Assembly: GCA_023417665.1 (NCBI GenBank)
Contig: JAEZFA010000147.1
Coordinates: 1-13,075, forward strand
Origin: Pseudomonadota bacterium
Lineage (GTDB): Bacteria; Pseudomonadota; Alphaproteobacteria; Rhizobiales; Xanthobacteraceae
DNA: 13,075 nucleotides
Reading direction: 5' to 3'
Each line of letters opens with the position of its first letter. Within the stretch, counting starts at the first letter, position 1. The translations under genes and the position numbers were made by a program. The notes beneath the pieces are model-generated. The model made no database searches, was not told the DNA's origin, and was given only the letters and a program-made list of their open reading frames with translations. Below are positions 1 through 6,910 of the stretch, piece after piece.

Positions 1-97
1 CAACCGCGCGATAGCTCGTCCACTTGGGCTGCGCCTCCGCAGCCGCCGCAAAGGTGCAGGCAGCAAGCAGCATGGCGGCAAATCGGCTTGCGATCAC
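1..97 (-). CDS. Secreted protein or lipoprotein, N-terminal fragment
   Basis: The frame reads leftward from a GTG at 97 and leaves the window at base 1, so only the first 32 residues are visible. They form an export signal: a short basic start, a hydrophobic stretch (FAAMLLAACTFAAAA) and then AEAQPKWTSYRAV. AEA|Q fits signal peptidase I cleavage, but LAAC also fits a lipobox, so a lipoprotein is possible. The frame that begins with ATG nearer the G-rich tract (around 105-117) stops at once, which leaves GTG97 or an internal ATG at 73 as start; the G-rich run just upstream favours GTG97. The mature domain lies outside the window and no function can be assigned. Confidence 0.55.
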   Translation of the reverse strand, partial: MIASRFAAMLLAACTFAAAAEAQPKWTSYRAV

Positions 98-162
98 GAC
101 CCCATCCCCCCGGTCATGGCCGCCAGACTAGCACGATGGAAACGAGAACGAAGCGTGCGGCG

Positions 163-333
163 TTATACGCCGCGCAGCATGACCCCGATCATCAGCACCG
201 CCCAGGCGCCGGTCATGAATGCAAAGCGGTAAAGCCCCACGAAGGGGATCGGCACGATCAGGCTGACAAGGGCGAGTACGGCCAGCAGCACGGACAGGAC
301 GAACATGATGGTGGTCGGCGCGGTCAGGCGCAT
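163..333 (-). CDS. Small two-helix membrane protein (56 aa), hypothetical
   Basis: A 56-residue protein made almost wholly of two hydrophobic segments, about residues 8-29 (IMFVLSVLLAVLALVSLIVP) and 33-53 (FVGLYRFAFMTGAWAVLMIG), joined by a short PIPF turn. This suggests a hairpin in the inner membrane. The frame can be extended to 354, but the ATG at 333 has GGAG six bases upstream, so 333 is the better start. It is divergent from the DUF486 gene, with about 107 bp between. Proteins of this size and pattern are common as uncharacterised Hyphomicrobiales genes; I do not know a function. No antisense alternative looks better: the overlapping plus-strand frame is rich in His, Gly and Asp repeats without domain character. 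Confidence 0.6.
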   Translation of the reverse strand: MRLTAPTTIMFVLSVLLAVLALVSLIVPIPFVGLYRFAFMTGAWAVLMIGVMLRGV

Positions 334-400
334 AGCTGGCTCCGATGCATGCATGGACCCGTTGCAGCGGGATTCGCGTTCAGTCTAGCTTCGCAGTCCG

Positions 401-428
401 GCCGGCGCGACCCCGCGCCCGGCTTTTT
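401..428 (+). terminator. Terminator-like hairpin in the leader of the DUF486 gene
   Basis: GCCGG-CGCG (401-409), loop ACCC (410-413), then CGCG-C-CCGGC (414-423) pair as nine GC-rich base pairs with one bulged C at 418, followed directly by TTTTT (424-428). In shape this is an intrinsic terminator. It sits only 12 bases before the ATG at 441, and no plus-strand gene lies upstream for it to end, so it may act as an attenuator or block stray transcription. Confidence 0.45.
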
Positions 429-440
429 CAGGTTTCCGCC

Positions 441-788
441 ATGACCCTTTCCCCCGCGATCTCGCCGATCCTGCTCCTGTTCGTCTCCAACATCTTCATG
501 ACCTTCGCCTGGTACGGGCACCTGAAATACAAGGCGTCGCCGCTCATCGTCGTAATCATCGCAAGCTGGGGGATCGCCTTCATCGAATACTGTTTTGCCG
601 TGCCCGCAAACCGGATCGGCCACGAAGTCTATTCGGCGGCGGAACTGAAAACCATGCAGGAGATCATTACGCTCTTGGTCTTTGCGGCGTTCTCGGTGCT
701 CTATCTCGGCGAGAAGATTTCCTGGAATCATCTGGTGGGTTTTGCGCTGATTGCGGGCGGCGCCTATTTCATCTTCCAGAAGTGGTGA
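441..788 (+). CDS. DUF486 / DMT-like four-helix membrane protein
   Basis: A 115-residue integral membrane protein. Four hydrophobic segments are visible at about residues 8-25, 31-50, 70-88 and 93-112. The pattern FMTFAWYGHLK near residues 19-29, IAFIEYCFAVPANRIG around 47-62 and the C-terminal GAYFIFQKW match the DUF486 (PF04342) family, which is related in shape to small drug/metabolite transporter proteins; no substrate is known. The frame is open further upstream to 345, but ATG441 gives the family's usual length and N-terminus; AGG lies nine bases before it. A terminator-like hairpin sits in its leader. The MFS gene follows after 72 bp and has its own likely promoter, so the two are probably not one simple operon. 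Confidence 0.85.
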   Translation: MTLSPAISPILLLFVSNIFMTFAWYGHLKYKASPLIVVIIASWGIAFIEYCFAVPANRIGHEVYSAAELKTMQEIITLLVFAAFSVLYLGEKISWNHLVGFALIAGGAYFIFQKW

Positions 789-797
789 GCGCGCGCG

Positions 798-822
798 GGA
801 ACCCGTGCCTCGGTGCGGCGTT
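798..822 (+). promoter_or_regulatory. EcfG-type (general stress sigma) promoter for the MFS gene
   Basis: GGAAC (798-802), 16 bases, CGTT (819-822). This is an exact match to the GGAAC-N16-17-CGTT promoter recognised by EcfG sigma factors of Alphaproteobacteria. It lies in the 72-bp gap between two genes on the correct strand and would place the transcript start near 829, about 30 bases before the ATG at 861. Identified by motif only. Confidence 0.6.
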
Positions 823-860
823 AGCGACGGCTACGCGGCCGCCGCCGCCGGACTTTCTTT

Positions 861-2057
861 ATGACATCGTTACAGGCGCTCAATGCGCTGAACTTCTTCA
901 AGGCCGATGTCCGTAACGGACTCGGTCCGTTTCTCGGCGTTTATCTGCAACAGCAGAACTGGTCGCCGGGGCAGATCGGTCTTGTCATGACGATCGGGGG
1001 TCTTGCGGGCATGGCCGCGACTACGCCGCTCGGCATGCTGGTCGACCGCGCGACGGCCAAGCTCGCGATCGTGATTGCGGCCGCCGTGATCGTGATTGCA
1101 GGGTCGGCACTGCTTTTCGTTTGGCCAACCTTCGCGGTGGTGACACTGAGCCAGATTGCAACGGGCGTTGCAGGGGCTGCGATCGGTCCCGCGATCGCCG
1201 GAATCACACTCGGTCTGGTCACGCAACGCGGCTTCGCGCATCAGCTCGGCCGCAACGAGGCGTTCAATCACGGTGGGAATGTTTTTGCGGCGCTCGCCGC
1301 CGGTCTGCTCGGCTATCTGTTCGGTCTCGGCGCGGTCTTCGTGGTGATGGCCTCGATGGCCGTCGCGTCGATCGGCGTTGCCTCGGCGATCAGGGCGAGC
1401 GAGATCGACCACGCGGCAGCGCGGGGCGCCGTGAGCGAGGATGCGGGCGAGACAAAAGGATTTCGCGCCTTGTTCGAAACGCCGGCGCTCCTCATTCTCG
1501 GCGTTACCCTGCTTCTGTTTCATCTCGGCAATGCGGCGATGCTGCCGCTGCTTGGACAGTCGCTCGTCGCCGGCGGTGCGGGTGATGCGAGCGCCTATAC
1601 CAGCGCCACGATCATTGTCGCGCAGGTCACGATGATCCCCATGGCGCTGCTTGCTGCGCGGATTGCCGAGCAAAGGGGGTACTGTATCGTATTCCTGATT
1701 GCGCTGTTCGCGTTGCCGCTGCGCGGCGCGATTGCCGCTTTCGTCACGGGTCCCGTGGGACTGGTTCCGGTGCAGGTGCTCGACGGGGTCGGCGCGGGAA
1801 TGCTCGGGGTCGCGGTGCCGGGCATGGTCGCGCGTATTATCGCCGGCACCGGGCAGATCAAAGCCGGGCTTGGAGCCGTCATGACCTTGCAGGGCGTGGG
1901 CGCAGCGTTGAGCACGGTGGTCGGCGGCTATGCCGCGCAACTTTACGGCTATGAAGCCGCCTTCGGCGTGCTTGGCGCGATCGCCGGCTGCGCGCTGTTG
2001 ATCTGGGTTTTTTCGCAGCCTTTCCTGCGCGAGGCCAGTACGCGGGTGAGTGCCTAG
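861..2057 (+). CDS. MFS transporter (398 aa), substrate unknown
   Basis: A 398-residue protein with about twelve hydrophobic segments in two halves, split by a charged loop near residues 180-200 (ASEIDHAAARGAVSEDAGETKGF). MFS motif A is seen between helices 2 and 3 as GMLVDRATAK (58-67). The N-terminus NFFKADVRNGLGPFLGVYLQ is typical of a proteobacterial MFS subgroup annotated only as general transporters. Expected role: proton-coupled import or export of a small molecule across the inner membrane; the substrate cannot be read from the sequence. The ATG at 861 has no clear ribosome site. An exact EcfG-type promoter upstream suggests induction in the general stress response. The stop at 2055-2057 is one base from the stop of the convergent sugar dehydrogenase, with no room for a separate terminator. 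Confidence 0.85.
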   Translation: MTSLQALNALNFFKADVRNGLGPFLGVYLQQQNWSPGQIGLVMTIGGLAGMAATTPLGMLVDRATAKLAIVIAAAVIVIAGSALLFVWPTFAVVTLSQIATGVAGAAIGPAIAGITLGLVTQRGFAHQLGRNEAFNHGGNVFAALAAGLLGYLFGLGAVFVVMASMAVASIGVASAIRASEIDHAAARGAVSEDAGETKGFRALFETPALLILGVTLLLFHLGNAAMLPLLGQSLVAGGAGDASAYTSATIIVAQVTMIPMALLAARIAEQRGYCIVFLIALFALPLRGAIAAFVTGPVGLVPVQVLDGVGAGMLGVAVPGMVARIIAGTGQIKAGLGAVMTLQGVGAALSTVVGGYAAQLYGYEAAFGVLGAIAGCALLIWVFSQPFLREASTRVSA

Positions 2058-2058
2058 C

Positions 2059-3198
2059 TTATTTGGCCGGCGTCAGCCGCAGCACCTTGCCATTGCGCGC
2101 GTCGGTCAGAAGCCAGACCGAGCCGTCGGGCGCCTGCCGCACGTCGCGGATGCGATCGCCGTTCTTCTCCAAAAGCTTTTCTTCCTTCACCACTTTCTCG
2201 CCGTCGAGTTCGATCCGGTAGAGCGAGGTGAAAACCAGCGACCCGGTGAAGAGATTGCCTTTCCATGCGGGAAACAGGTCGCCGGTATAAAACATCGCAC
2301 CCGAAGGGCCGATCGAAGGCGTCCACTGGTGGATAGGCTGCTCCATGCCTTCCTTGTGCGTGCTTTCATGAATCTTCGCGCCGGAATAGTCGACGCCAAA
2401 TCCGATCACCGGCCAGCCGTAATTCTTTCCGGCTTCCGGCACGTTGATCTCGTCGCCGCCGCGGGGACCGTGCTCGGTGAGCCAGAGCTTGCCGCTTTGC
2501 GGATGCAGGGCTGCGCCCTGCACGTTGCGGTGACCCCATGACCAGATTTCGGGGCGGGCATTCTTGTCCTTCACGAAGGGATTGTCCGAAGGCACATTGC
2601 CGTCCGGCGTCACGCGGATGATCTTGCCGATGTGGTTGGAGAGATCCTGCGAGGGTGTCTTCAGGTTGCGCTCGCCGGTGGTGATGAAGAGATTGCCGTC
2701 GCGCGCGAATACCAGCCGCGATCCGAAATGAAATCCGCCGAGCCGCGCTGGTTCCTGCCGGAAGATGACCTTCACGTCTTCGAGCGACGCCTTGCCGTCC
2801 TTTTCAACGAGCCGCCCGCGCGCGACCGAGGTGCTCGAGCCGGCGGCACCGCGCGGCTCGGCAAAACTCAGGAACACGAGATTGTTCTTGGCGAAGTCCG
2901 GCGAGATCGCGACATCGAGCAGGCCGCCTTGCCCGACCGCCGCCACGTCCGGCACGCCGGCAACCGGGTCGGACAGCTTGTTGTCCTTGCCGATGATGCG
3001 CAGCCGGCCGGGACGCTCCGTCACCAGGGCGCGGCCATCGGGCAGGAAGGTCATGCCCCACGGATTTTGCAGTCCGCTTGCGATCGTCTCGACGCGGATT
3101 TCAGCCTTCTCGCTTTTGACGAGGACGGGCTCGGTTTGCGCTTGCGCCAGCGGCGCGGCGACGACGAATGAGAGGAAGAGGGGGGCGAGCTTTTTCAT
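2059..3198 (-). CDS. PQQ-dependent soluble aldose sugar dehydrogenase (YliI/GSDH family)
   Basis: A 379-residue periplasmic enzyme with a Sec signal peptide (MKKLAPLFLS... to AQA|Q, about residues 1-20). The rest is a six-bladed beta-propeller of the glucose/sorbosone dehydrogenase family, which oxidises the C1 hydroxyl of aldoses to lactones with pyrroloquinoline quinone and calcium. Family hallmarks visible: LQNPWGMTFLPDGRALVTER (43-62); FHFGSRLVF with the likely catalytic base His157; WGHRNVQG with Arg224 and Asn225 that contact PQQ; and TEHGPRGGDEIN (241-252), the PQQ/calcium loop. The length is usual for the E. coli YliI group, so the call is an aldose sugar dehydrogenase of broad specificity rather than true glucose dehydrogenase. 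PQQ synthesis genes are not in the window. A degenerate EcfG-type site lies 20 bases upstream. Confidence 0.88.
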   Translation of the reverse strand: MKKLAPLFLSFVVAAPLAQAQTEPVLVKSEKAEIRVETIASGLQNPWGMTFLPDGRALVTERPGRLRIIGKDNKLSDPVAGVPDVAAVGQGGLLDVAISPDFAKNNLVFLSFAEPRGAAGSSTSVARGRLVEKDGKASLEDVKVIFRQEPARLGGFHFGSRLVFARDGNLFITTGERNLKTPSQDLSNHIGKIIRVTPDGNVPSDNPFVKDKNARPEIWSWGHRNVQGAALHPQSGKLWLTEHGPRGGDEINVPEAGKNYGWPVIGFGVDYSGAKIHESTHKEGMEQPIHQWTPSIGPSGAMFYTGDLFPAWKGNLFTGSLVFTSLYRIELDGEKVVKEEKLLEKNGDRIRDVRQAPDGSVWLLTDARNGKVLRLTPAK

Positions 3199-3217
3199 GC
3201 GGGAAACCTAGTCCCGC

Positions 3218-3242
3218 AACGTGGCAAGGCCAAGTTGGTTCG
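3218..3242 (-). promoter_or_regulatory. Degenerate EcfG-type promoter before the sugar dehydrogenase
   Basis: Read on the minus strand: CGAAC (3242-3238), 16 bases, CGTT (3221-3218). It differs from the GGAAC-N16-CGTT consensus at one -35 base. Spacing and position fit a promoter, with a start near 3211 and the ATG at 3198. The mismatch falls in the conserved -35 box, so this is weaker than the two exact sites. Confidence 0.3.
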
Positions 3243-3262
3243 GAAAAACCGAAAAAGAAGAT

Positions 3263-3595
3263 CTAACGGCGCGGGTCGCGACGGTTGTCGCGCTTGGAAT
3301 GCACCGGCGCGACGTCGCGCAACGCAAGAATGGTCAAGACGCCCATCACCACGGCAATCACCGACAGGATGCCGATGGTCGTCAGCGAGCCGGTCGTGCT
3401 CTCTTCCATCATGATGAGATCGCTGCGGCTCGTGGCCATCGCGCTCGAAATTCCGGCGACGGCCAGAATGGCCACGGTGGAGAGAATGAGCGAGACCGTG
3501 AGCGCGAGCTGGGCGAGCGCCGTCCCGAGCGCGCGTTTGCGGCTCGCTTCGGTTACTCCGGTATGGTCCTCGTCGCGCATCATCGGTTTTGTCAT
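3263..3595 (-). CDS. Hypothetical two-helix membrane protein (110 aa)
   Basis: A 110-residue protein with a charged N-terminal tail (about 1-22), a hydrophobic helix at about 26-51 (LAQLALTVSLILSTVAILAV...), a short polar loop (ATSRSDLIMMEESTTGS) and a second helix at about 70-93. It ends in a very basic tail (KRDNRRDPRR) that would lie in the cytoplasm, as would the N-terminus. I do not recognise the family. ATG3595 has only a weak GGGAT upstream. The downstream sugar dehydrogenase gene starts 64 bp later on the same strand and could be co-transcribed. An overlapping plus-strand frame exists but has no domain features; the ordered membrane pattern favours this one. Confidence 0.55.
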   Translation of the reverse strand: MTKPMMRDEDHTGVTEASRKRALGTALAQLALTVSLILSTVAILAVAGISSAMATSRSDLIMMEESTTGSLTTIGILSVIAVVMGVLTILALRDVAPVHSKRDNRRDPRR

Positions 3596-3795
3596 TCGTA
3601 CTTATCCCACACACCCGCGAACCGGTAAGGCCCTCAGCGAATGCCGGAACTCTAAGCAATATAGATGCCGAGTTCGGCCTGCCCACGACAGGATTGTAGT
3701 TCCCCTGCGGTCGCCCCGCGGCAAAATCATGGCAAAGCGGGACCTATAGCGGCAAGCCGTAAAGTTTCGGGAAAGATCGGGATGGTCCGGGGGTG
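3596..3795. other. 200-bp gap without a gene
   Basis: Between the GST stop and the 110-residue membrane protein start. I see no coding frame with protein character here. On the minus strand TATATT (complement of 3659-3664) resembles a -10 box for the 110-residue gene, but no good -35 stands at the right distance. A short hairpin CCGGG/CCCGG (3787-3803) straddles the GST stop codon; it has no T run and is not a convincing terminator. Confidence 0.4.
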
Positions 3796-4458
3796 CTACC
3801 CGGCCGGAGTCGGGGTTGCGCGCGGCGCAAGGCCGAACGACACGCTGGAATGAAGCGCGCCGATCGGAATATGCCCGTTCTGCGAGGAAACTCGCCCGAG
3901 CCAGCGCTGGATGGCAGGGAATGCGCCGAGGTCGAACTCGCCTTCCTGCGCGACATGGGTATGGGCGTAGAGCGCGATATCGGCCACCGTTTCCCGGTTG
4001 CCCACAAGAAAATCGTGGTCGGAGAGGTGCTGCTCCATCAGCGCCAGCGCCGCATAGCCGCGCTCCATCCACTGGTCGATTTCATGGGTGCGCAATTCGC
4101 GCCCCCCGCGCACAAAATGCAGCCAGAAGCGCGCTTCCGCGATCGCAGGCTCATGGCTGTGCTGTTCGAAGAACATCCAGCGCAGGGTTTCGGCATATTC
4201 GAAGCGGTCTTCCGGAAGCCATGGCGTGCCTTCCGCGAGATAGATCAGGATTGCATTCGATTCAGCGAGAATGCGGCCGTCATCGAGTTGCAGCGCGGGC
4301 AGGCGGCCTTCGGGATTGACGGCGAGATATTCGGGGGTGCGGTTCTCGCCCTTGAAGCGATCGATTTCGATCAGGTGATAGGGCTTGGTCATGCGCGCGA
4401 GCAGCATGCGCACCTTGTAGCTGTTGCCGGACGATTGCATCGAATAGAGCGTGAGCAC
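3796..4458 (-). CDS. Glutathione S-transferase family protein (220 aa)
   Basis: An N-terminal thioredoxin-like domain (about 1-80) and an all-helical C-terminal domain (about 88-205), the usual GST layout and length. Visible: MLTLYSMQSSGNSYKVRMLL with Ser9, Ser10 or Ser13 near the catalytic position; NPEGRLPAL (48-56) with the cis-proline that contacts the glutathione backbone; ESNAILIYLAEG (66-77) with Glu66-Ser67 that bind the glutamyl group; and VADIALYAHTHVA (158-170), the conserved N-cap box of the C-terminal domain. It should conjugate glutathione to electrophiles or reduce peroxides in the cytosol; the substrate is unknown. The start is GTG at 4458, nine bases after GGAGG. It lies 73 bp downstream of the phytochrome gene on the same strand and may be transcribed with it. 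Confidence 0.85.
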   Translation of the reverse strand: MLTLYSMQSSGNSYKVRMLLARMTKPYHLIEIDRFKGENRTPEYLAVNPEGRLPALQLDDGRILAESNAILIYLAEGTPWLPEDRFEYAETLRWMFFEQHSHEPAIAEARFWLHFVRGGRELRTHEIDQWMERGYAALALMEQHLSDHDFLVGNRETVADIALYAHTHVAQEGEFDLGAFPAIQRWLGRVSSQNGHIPIGALHSSVSFGLAPRATPTPAG

Positions 4459-4470
4459 GCGCGTAAGCCT

Positions 4471-4493
4471 CCGCCGCTAACCTGCCGCGGCGG
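4471..4493 (-). promoter_or_regulatory. Hairpin touching the ribosome site of the GST gene
   Basis: On the minus strand CCGCCGC (4493-4487) and GCGGCGG (4477-4471) can pair as seven GC base pairs around a nine-base loop. The 3' arm takes in the first two G of the GGAGG ribosome site (4472-4468) of the GST gene, so folding could limit its translation. There is no T run, so it is not an intrinsic terminator. Function is inferred. Confidence 0.3.
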
Positions 4494-4531
4494 ATAGCAT
4501 AGCAAATCGGGCACGAAGACGGCGTGACGCT

Positions 4532-6835
4532 TTACTGTGGCAGGGCGGCGGTATTGTCGCTTTTCTTCGGCACCAGAATCGTGAAACGGGTGCCGGCCGC
4601 GGTCGATTCGAATTCGAGCTGGCCGCTCAGTTGCAAAATCAGGCCGTTCACGAGCCGCATGCCGAGGCCGGCGGTCTTCTTCGGATCGAAGTCGATCGGA
4701 AGGCCGGGGCCGTCGTCCTGCACCGTGAGCCGCATGCCGCCTTCCGCCTGGACGAAGGACACGTTGACGGTCAGCGGGGTCGGCTTCTTCTCGCCGTGCT
4801 TGAAGGCGTTGGTGACGAGTTCGTTCACGATCAGGCCGAGCGGTATCACGGTTTCGGCGTTGAGCGTCGCCGCCGTCGTTTCAAGAATGAGACGCTTGCT
4901 GGAATCCGATCCGGCGCTCTCGGAAAGATCCGAAGTCAGCGCGCGGAGGTAATCGCCAAAATCCAGCGCGCGCAGTTCGCCGGTCTGGTAGAGCCGCTGA
5001 TGGACATGGCCGACGGTGATGACGCGGCGGCTGGCCTCGAGAAACTGCTGGCGCACCAAAGGATCGAGGGTGGAGCGCGCCTGCAACTGCAGCATGCTTG
5101 AAATCAGCGCCAGCGAATTGCGAACGCGGTGATCGACCTCGCGGAGCAGAAAATTCTTCTGCTGGATTTCGCCTTCCTTCTCCTGCAGCGCGGTGCGCAA
5201 CGCGATCTCGGTCACATCCTGCGCGGCGGTGGTGCGCTCGGCGTTGAACAGCCGCTGGCTCAGCGCGTTGATCTTGCGGCCGTGCCGGAGGATGACCTCG
5301 CCGATGGCGAAACCGAGCGAGGTCGCCATTTCGATGTCGGTGAGCGTCCAAGGCTCGGAACGGCCGGAGCGTTGTTCGGTCCAGCGCTCGAACGAGCGGC
5401 GCGGCAATACATGGCTGCCGGTCGCGTCCATTCCCTTTTCCGGATTGCCGGCCCAGGTCACGGTTTCGGTGATGCCGGGCCTGAACCAGAGAATGCGCGT
5501 GCGCTGTTCGTCGCGGAGCGGGACGATCAGGATGCCGCTTGCGATCCGGCCATAAGGCGCGAGGCTCGAATCCCACTCTGCGGCGTGGTCGGTCGCGATC
5601 ACGCCGTCATGGTTCGAGATATTCCTGTTTCGAAGGAATCCGAGGATGACTTCCGCCGGCGGCGTTTCGCCAAGCTGGCGGACCTTGTCCTCGCGGACGA
5701 TCGCGGCACCGCCTGCCGACAGGAGCGCCGGTAACCCCACCGGGCCGCCGGCGAGGGCGTCGGCGAAATCGTCGCGCACGGCCATCTGTTCGAGCAGCGA
5801 GGAGTAGATGCGCTGCTGATCGGCCCGCTGCGAACGGGCGCTGCGGTCCTCGAGATCGTTGAGCCGCATCGAATAGCTCTGCACGATGCCGCCGATGCCG
5901 GTCGCCGCCGCGGGCGGAACGCGATGCGCCTTGCGATGATGTCCGACGATCAATCCCCAGAGCTTGCCGCGCTTCATCACGGACGCGGACATCGCGCCAT
6001 TGACGTTGATGTTGCGCTGATACTCCAGGTGTACCGGCGACTGCGCGCGAAGCCTTGCGCCGGATAAGTCCGGTACGGTCGCGGCACTCGCGGCAACGAT
6101 GCGCGCGGGCGTCGCGTCGCGGTCGGCCATGAAGCGAAGCAGGTTCTCGGAATAAAGTTCGCGGGCCTGCCGCGGAATGTCGGAGGCGGGAAAGCGCAGA
6201 CCGAGAAACGGCGGGTAAACGTCGCCGCGCATGGCTTCGGCGGTGGTGATGCCGTTCCAGTCTTCGTCAAAAGCGTAAATCAGCACGCGCTCATAGCCGC
6301 TGATTTCCTGAATGGCGTCGAGCGTGATGCGGTCGAGTTCTTCGATGCTGTCGGCGTCCCGAATGCGGGTGATCGCGCGCCCGGCGATGCGCGCGTGGCC
6401 GGCATCGGTCGCGGCAACGTCGCTGACGTCTTCCAGTTCGATGAACGTGATGCCGTCGCGCACATGCACCCAGCAGGCGCTTGGCACTTTCAGTGCAACC
6501 TGCGGCGCAAAGCAGACCGGATTGATCGAGGAAAGCACGCCCTGTTTTCCTTCGGCAACGATCGCGTCGAGCAACGCGCCGGGAAGAAATTCGCGTGCGC
6601 TGCGGCCAAGCACGGCCGCCGGATTGTCGCCAAGAAAGGCGGCGATGTTCTCGCTCGCCAGCGCGATCTCGTCGTTGTCGCCATTCAGTCCGAGCAGCGC
6701 GCCATGGGGTTGTATGCCCCCGGGCGTGCGAATAGGTTCGCGCTCGCAGAGGTCGCGGTCGAAGGCTTTGCCTTCCGCCTGTAACCTTACGATGGATTGG
6801 GCGTAATCTTTGCTGAAGTCTTCAGGTTCGGACAA
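4532..6835 (-). CDS. bphP: Bacteriophytochrome histidine kinase (PAS-GAF-PHY-HisKA_2-HATPase)
   Basis: A complete 767-residue red/far-red light sensor kinase. Cys30 (in DRDLCEREPI) is the usual thioether site for biliverdin, just before the PAS domain (GGIQPHGALL). The GAF domain holds FPASDIP (215-221) with Asp219, the chromophore-contacting His269 in SPVHLEYQRN, and GHH (298-300). The PHY domain has WAGNPEK (461-467) and the tongue PRRSF (478-482). The kinase is of the HisKA_2 type: REVDHRVRNSLALISSMLQL with phospho-acceptor His569, N box NELVTNAFKHG (671-681), DDGPG (707-711) and GLGMRL (723-728). No WxE motif is seen, so it is not classic HWE. It has no receiver domain and no response regulator adjoins it. 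The start is TTG6835, with AGAAGG upstream; no ATG or GTG precedes Cys30. Divergent from heme oxygenase. Confidence 0.95.
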   Translation of the reverse strand: MSEPEDFSKDYAQSIVRLQAEGKAFDRDLCEREPIRTPGGIQPHGALLGLNGDNDEIALASENIAAFLGDNPAAVLGRSAREFLPGALLDAIVAEGKQGVLSSINPVCFAPQVALKVPSACWVHVRDGITFIELEDVSDVAATDAGHARIAGRAITRIRDADSIEELDRITLDAIQEISGYERVLIYAFDEDWNGITTAEAMRGDVYPPFLGLRFPASDIPRQARELYSENLLRFMADRDATPARIVAASAATVPDLSGARLRAQSPVHLEYQRNINVNGAMSASVMKRGKLWGLIVGHHRKAHRVPPAAATGIGGIVQSYSMRLNDLEDRSARSQRADQQRIYSSLLEQMAVRDDFADALAGGPVGLPALLSAGGAAIVREDKVRQLGETPPAEVILGFLRNRNISNHDGVIATDHAAEWDSSLAPYGRIASGILIVPLRDEQRTRILWFRPGITETVTWAGNPEKGMDATGSHVLPRRSFERWTEQRSGRSEPWTLTDIEMATSLGFAIGEVILRHGRKINALSQRLFNAERTTAAQDVTEIALRTALQEKEGEIQQKNFLLREVDHRVRNSLALISSMLQLQARSTLDPLVRQQFLEASRRVITVGHVHQRLYQTGELRALDFGDYLRALTSDLSESAGSDSSKRLILETTAATLNAETVIPLGLIVNELVTNAFKHGEKKPTPLTVNVSFVQAEGGMRLTVQDDGPGLPIDFDPKKTAGLGMRLVNGLILQLSGQLEFESTAAGTRFTILVPKKSDNTAALPQ

Positions 6836-6910
6836 ATGACCTTCTCGTTGCCGGATATTGCTACCGACTTAGGTGCCGAACCCTCCCTGGAGACAGATGG
6901 GCACTCAATT
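6836..6910. promoter_or_regulatory. Divergent control region of phytochrome and heme oxygenase
   Basis: If heme oxygenase starts at ATG6911, these 75 bases lie between the two divergent starts and must hold the start region of both genes. I see the phytochrome ribosome site (AGAAGG on the minus strand, about 6840-6845) and an inverted repeat CCCTCCCTGGAG around 6881-6892, but no clear -35/-10 pair or EcfG site. The sequence is also open in the heme oxygenase frame from ATG6836. Confidence 0.4.

Noticed and set aside
870..1940. Long open frame on the minus strand opposite the MFS gene
   Set aside because: Its translation is rich in Arg, His, Asp and Gln with no domain, as expected from the antisense of a high-GC membrane protein gene.
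3693..3720. Minus-strand GGAAC upstream of the 110-residue membrane protein
   Set aside because: The bases 16-17 downstream do not read CGTT.
3793..4497. Plus-strand open frame of 234 codons opposite the GST gene
   Set aside because: The minus strand carries clear GST motifs and a GGAGG ribosome site; the plus-strand product has no recognisable features.
4532..5140. Classic HWE kinase assignment for the phytochrome
   Set aside because: The WxE motif of HWE kinases is not seen in the ATPase domain; the DHRVRNSLALISS H-box fits HisKA_2 better.
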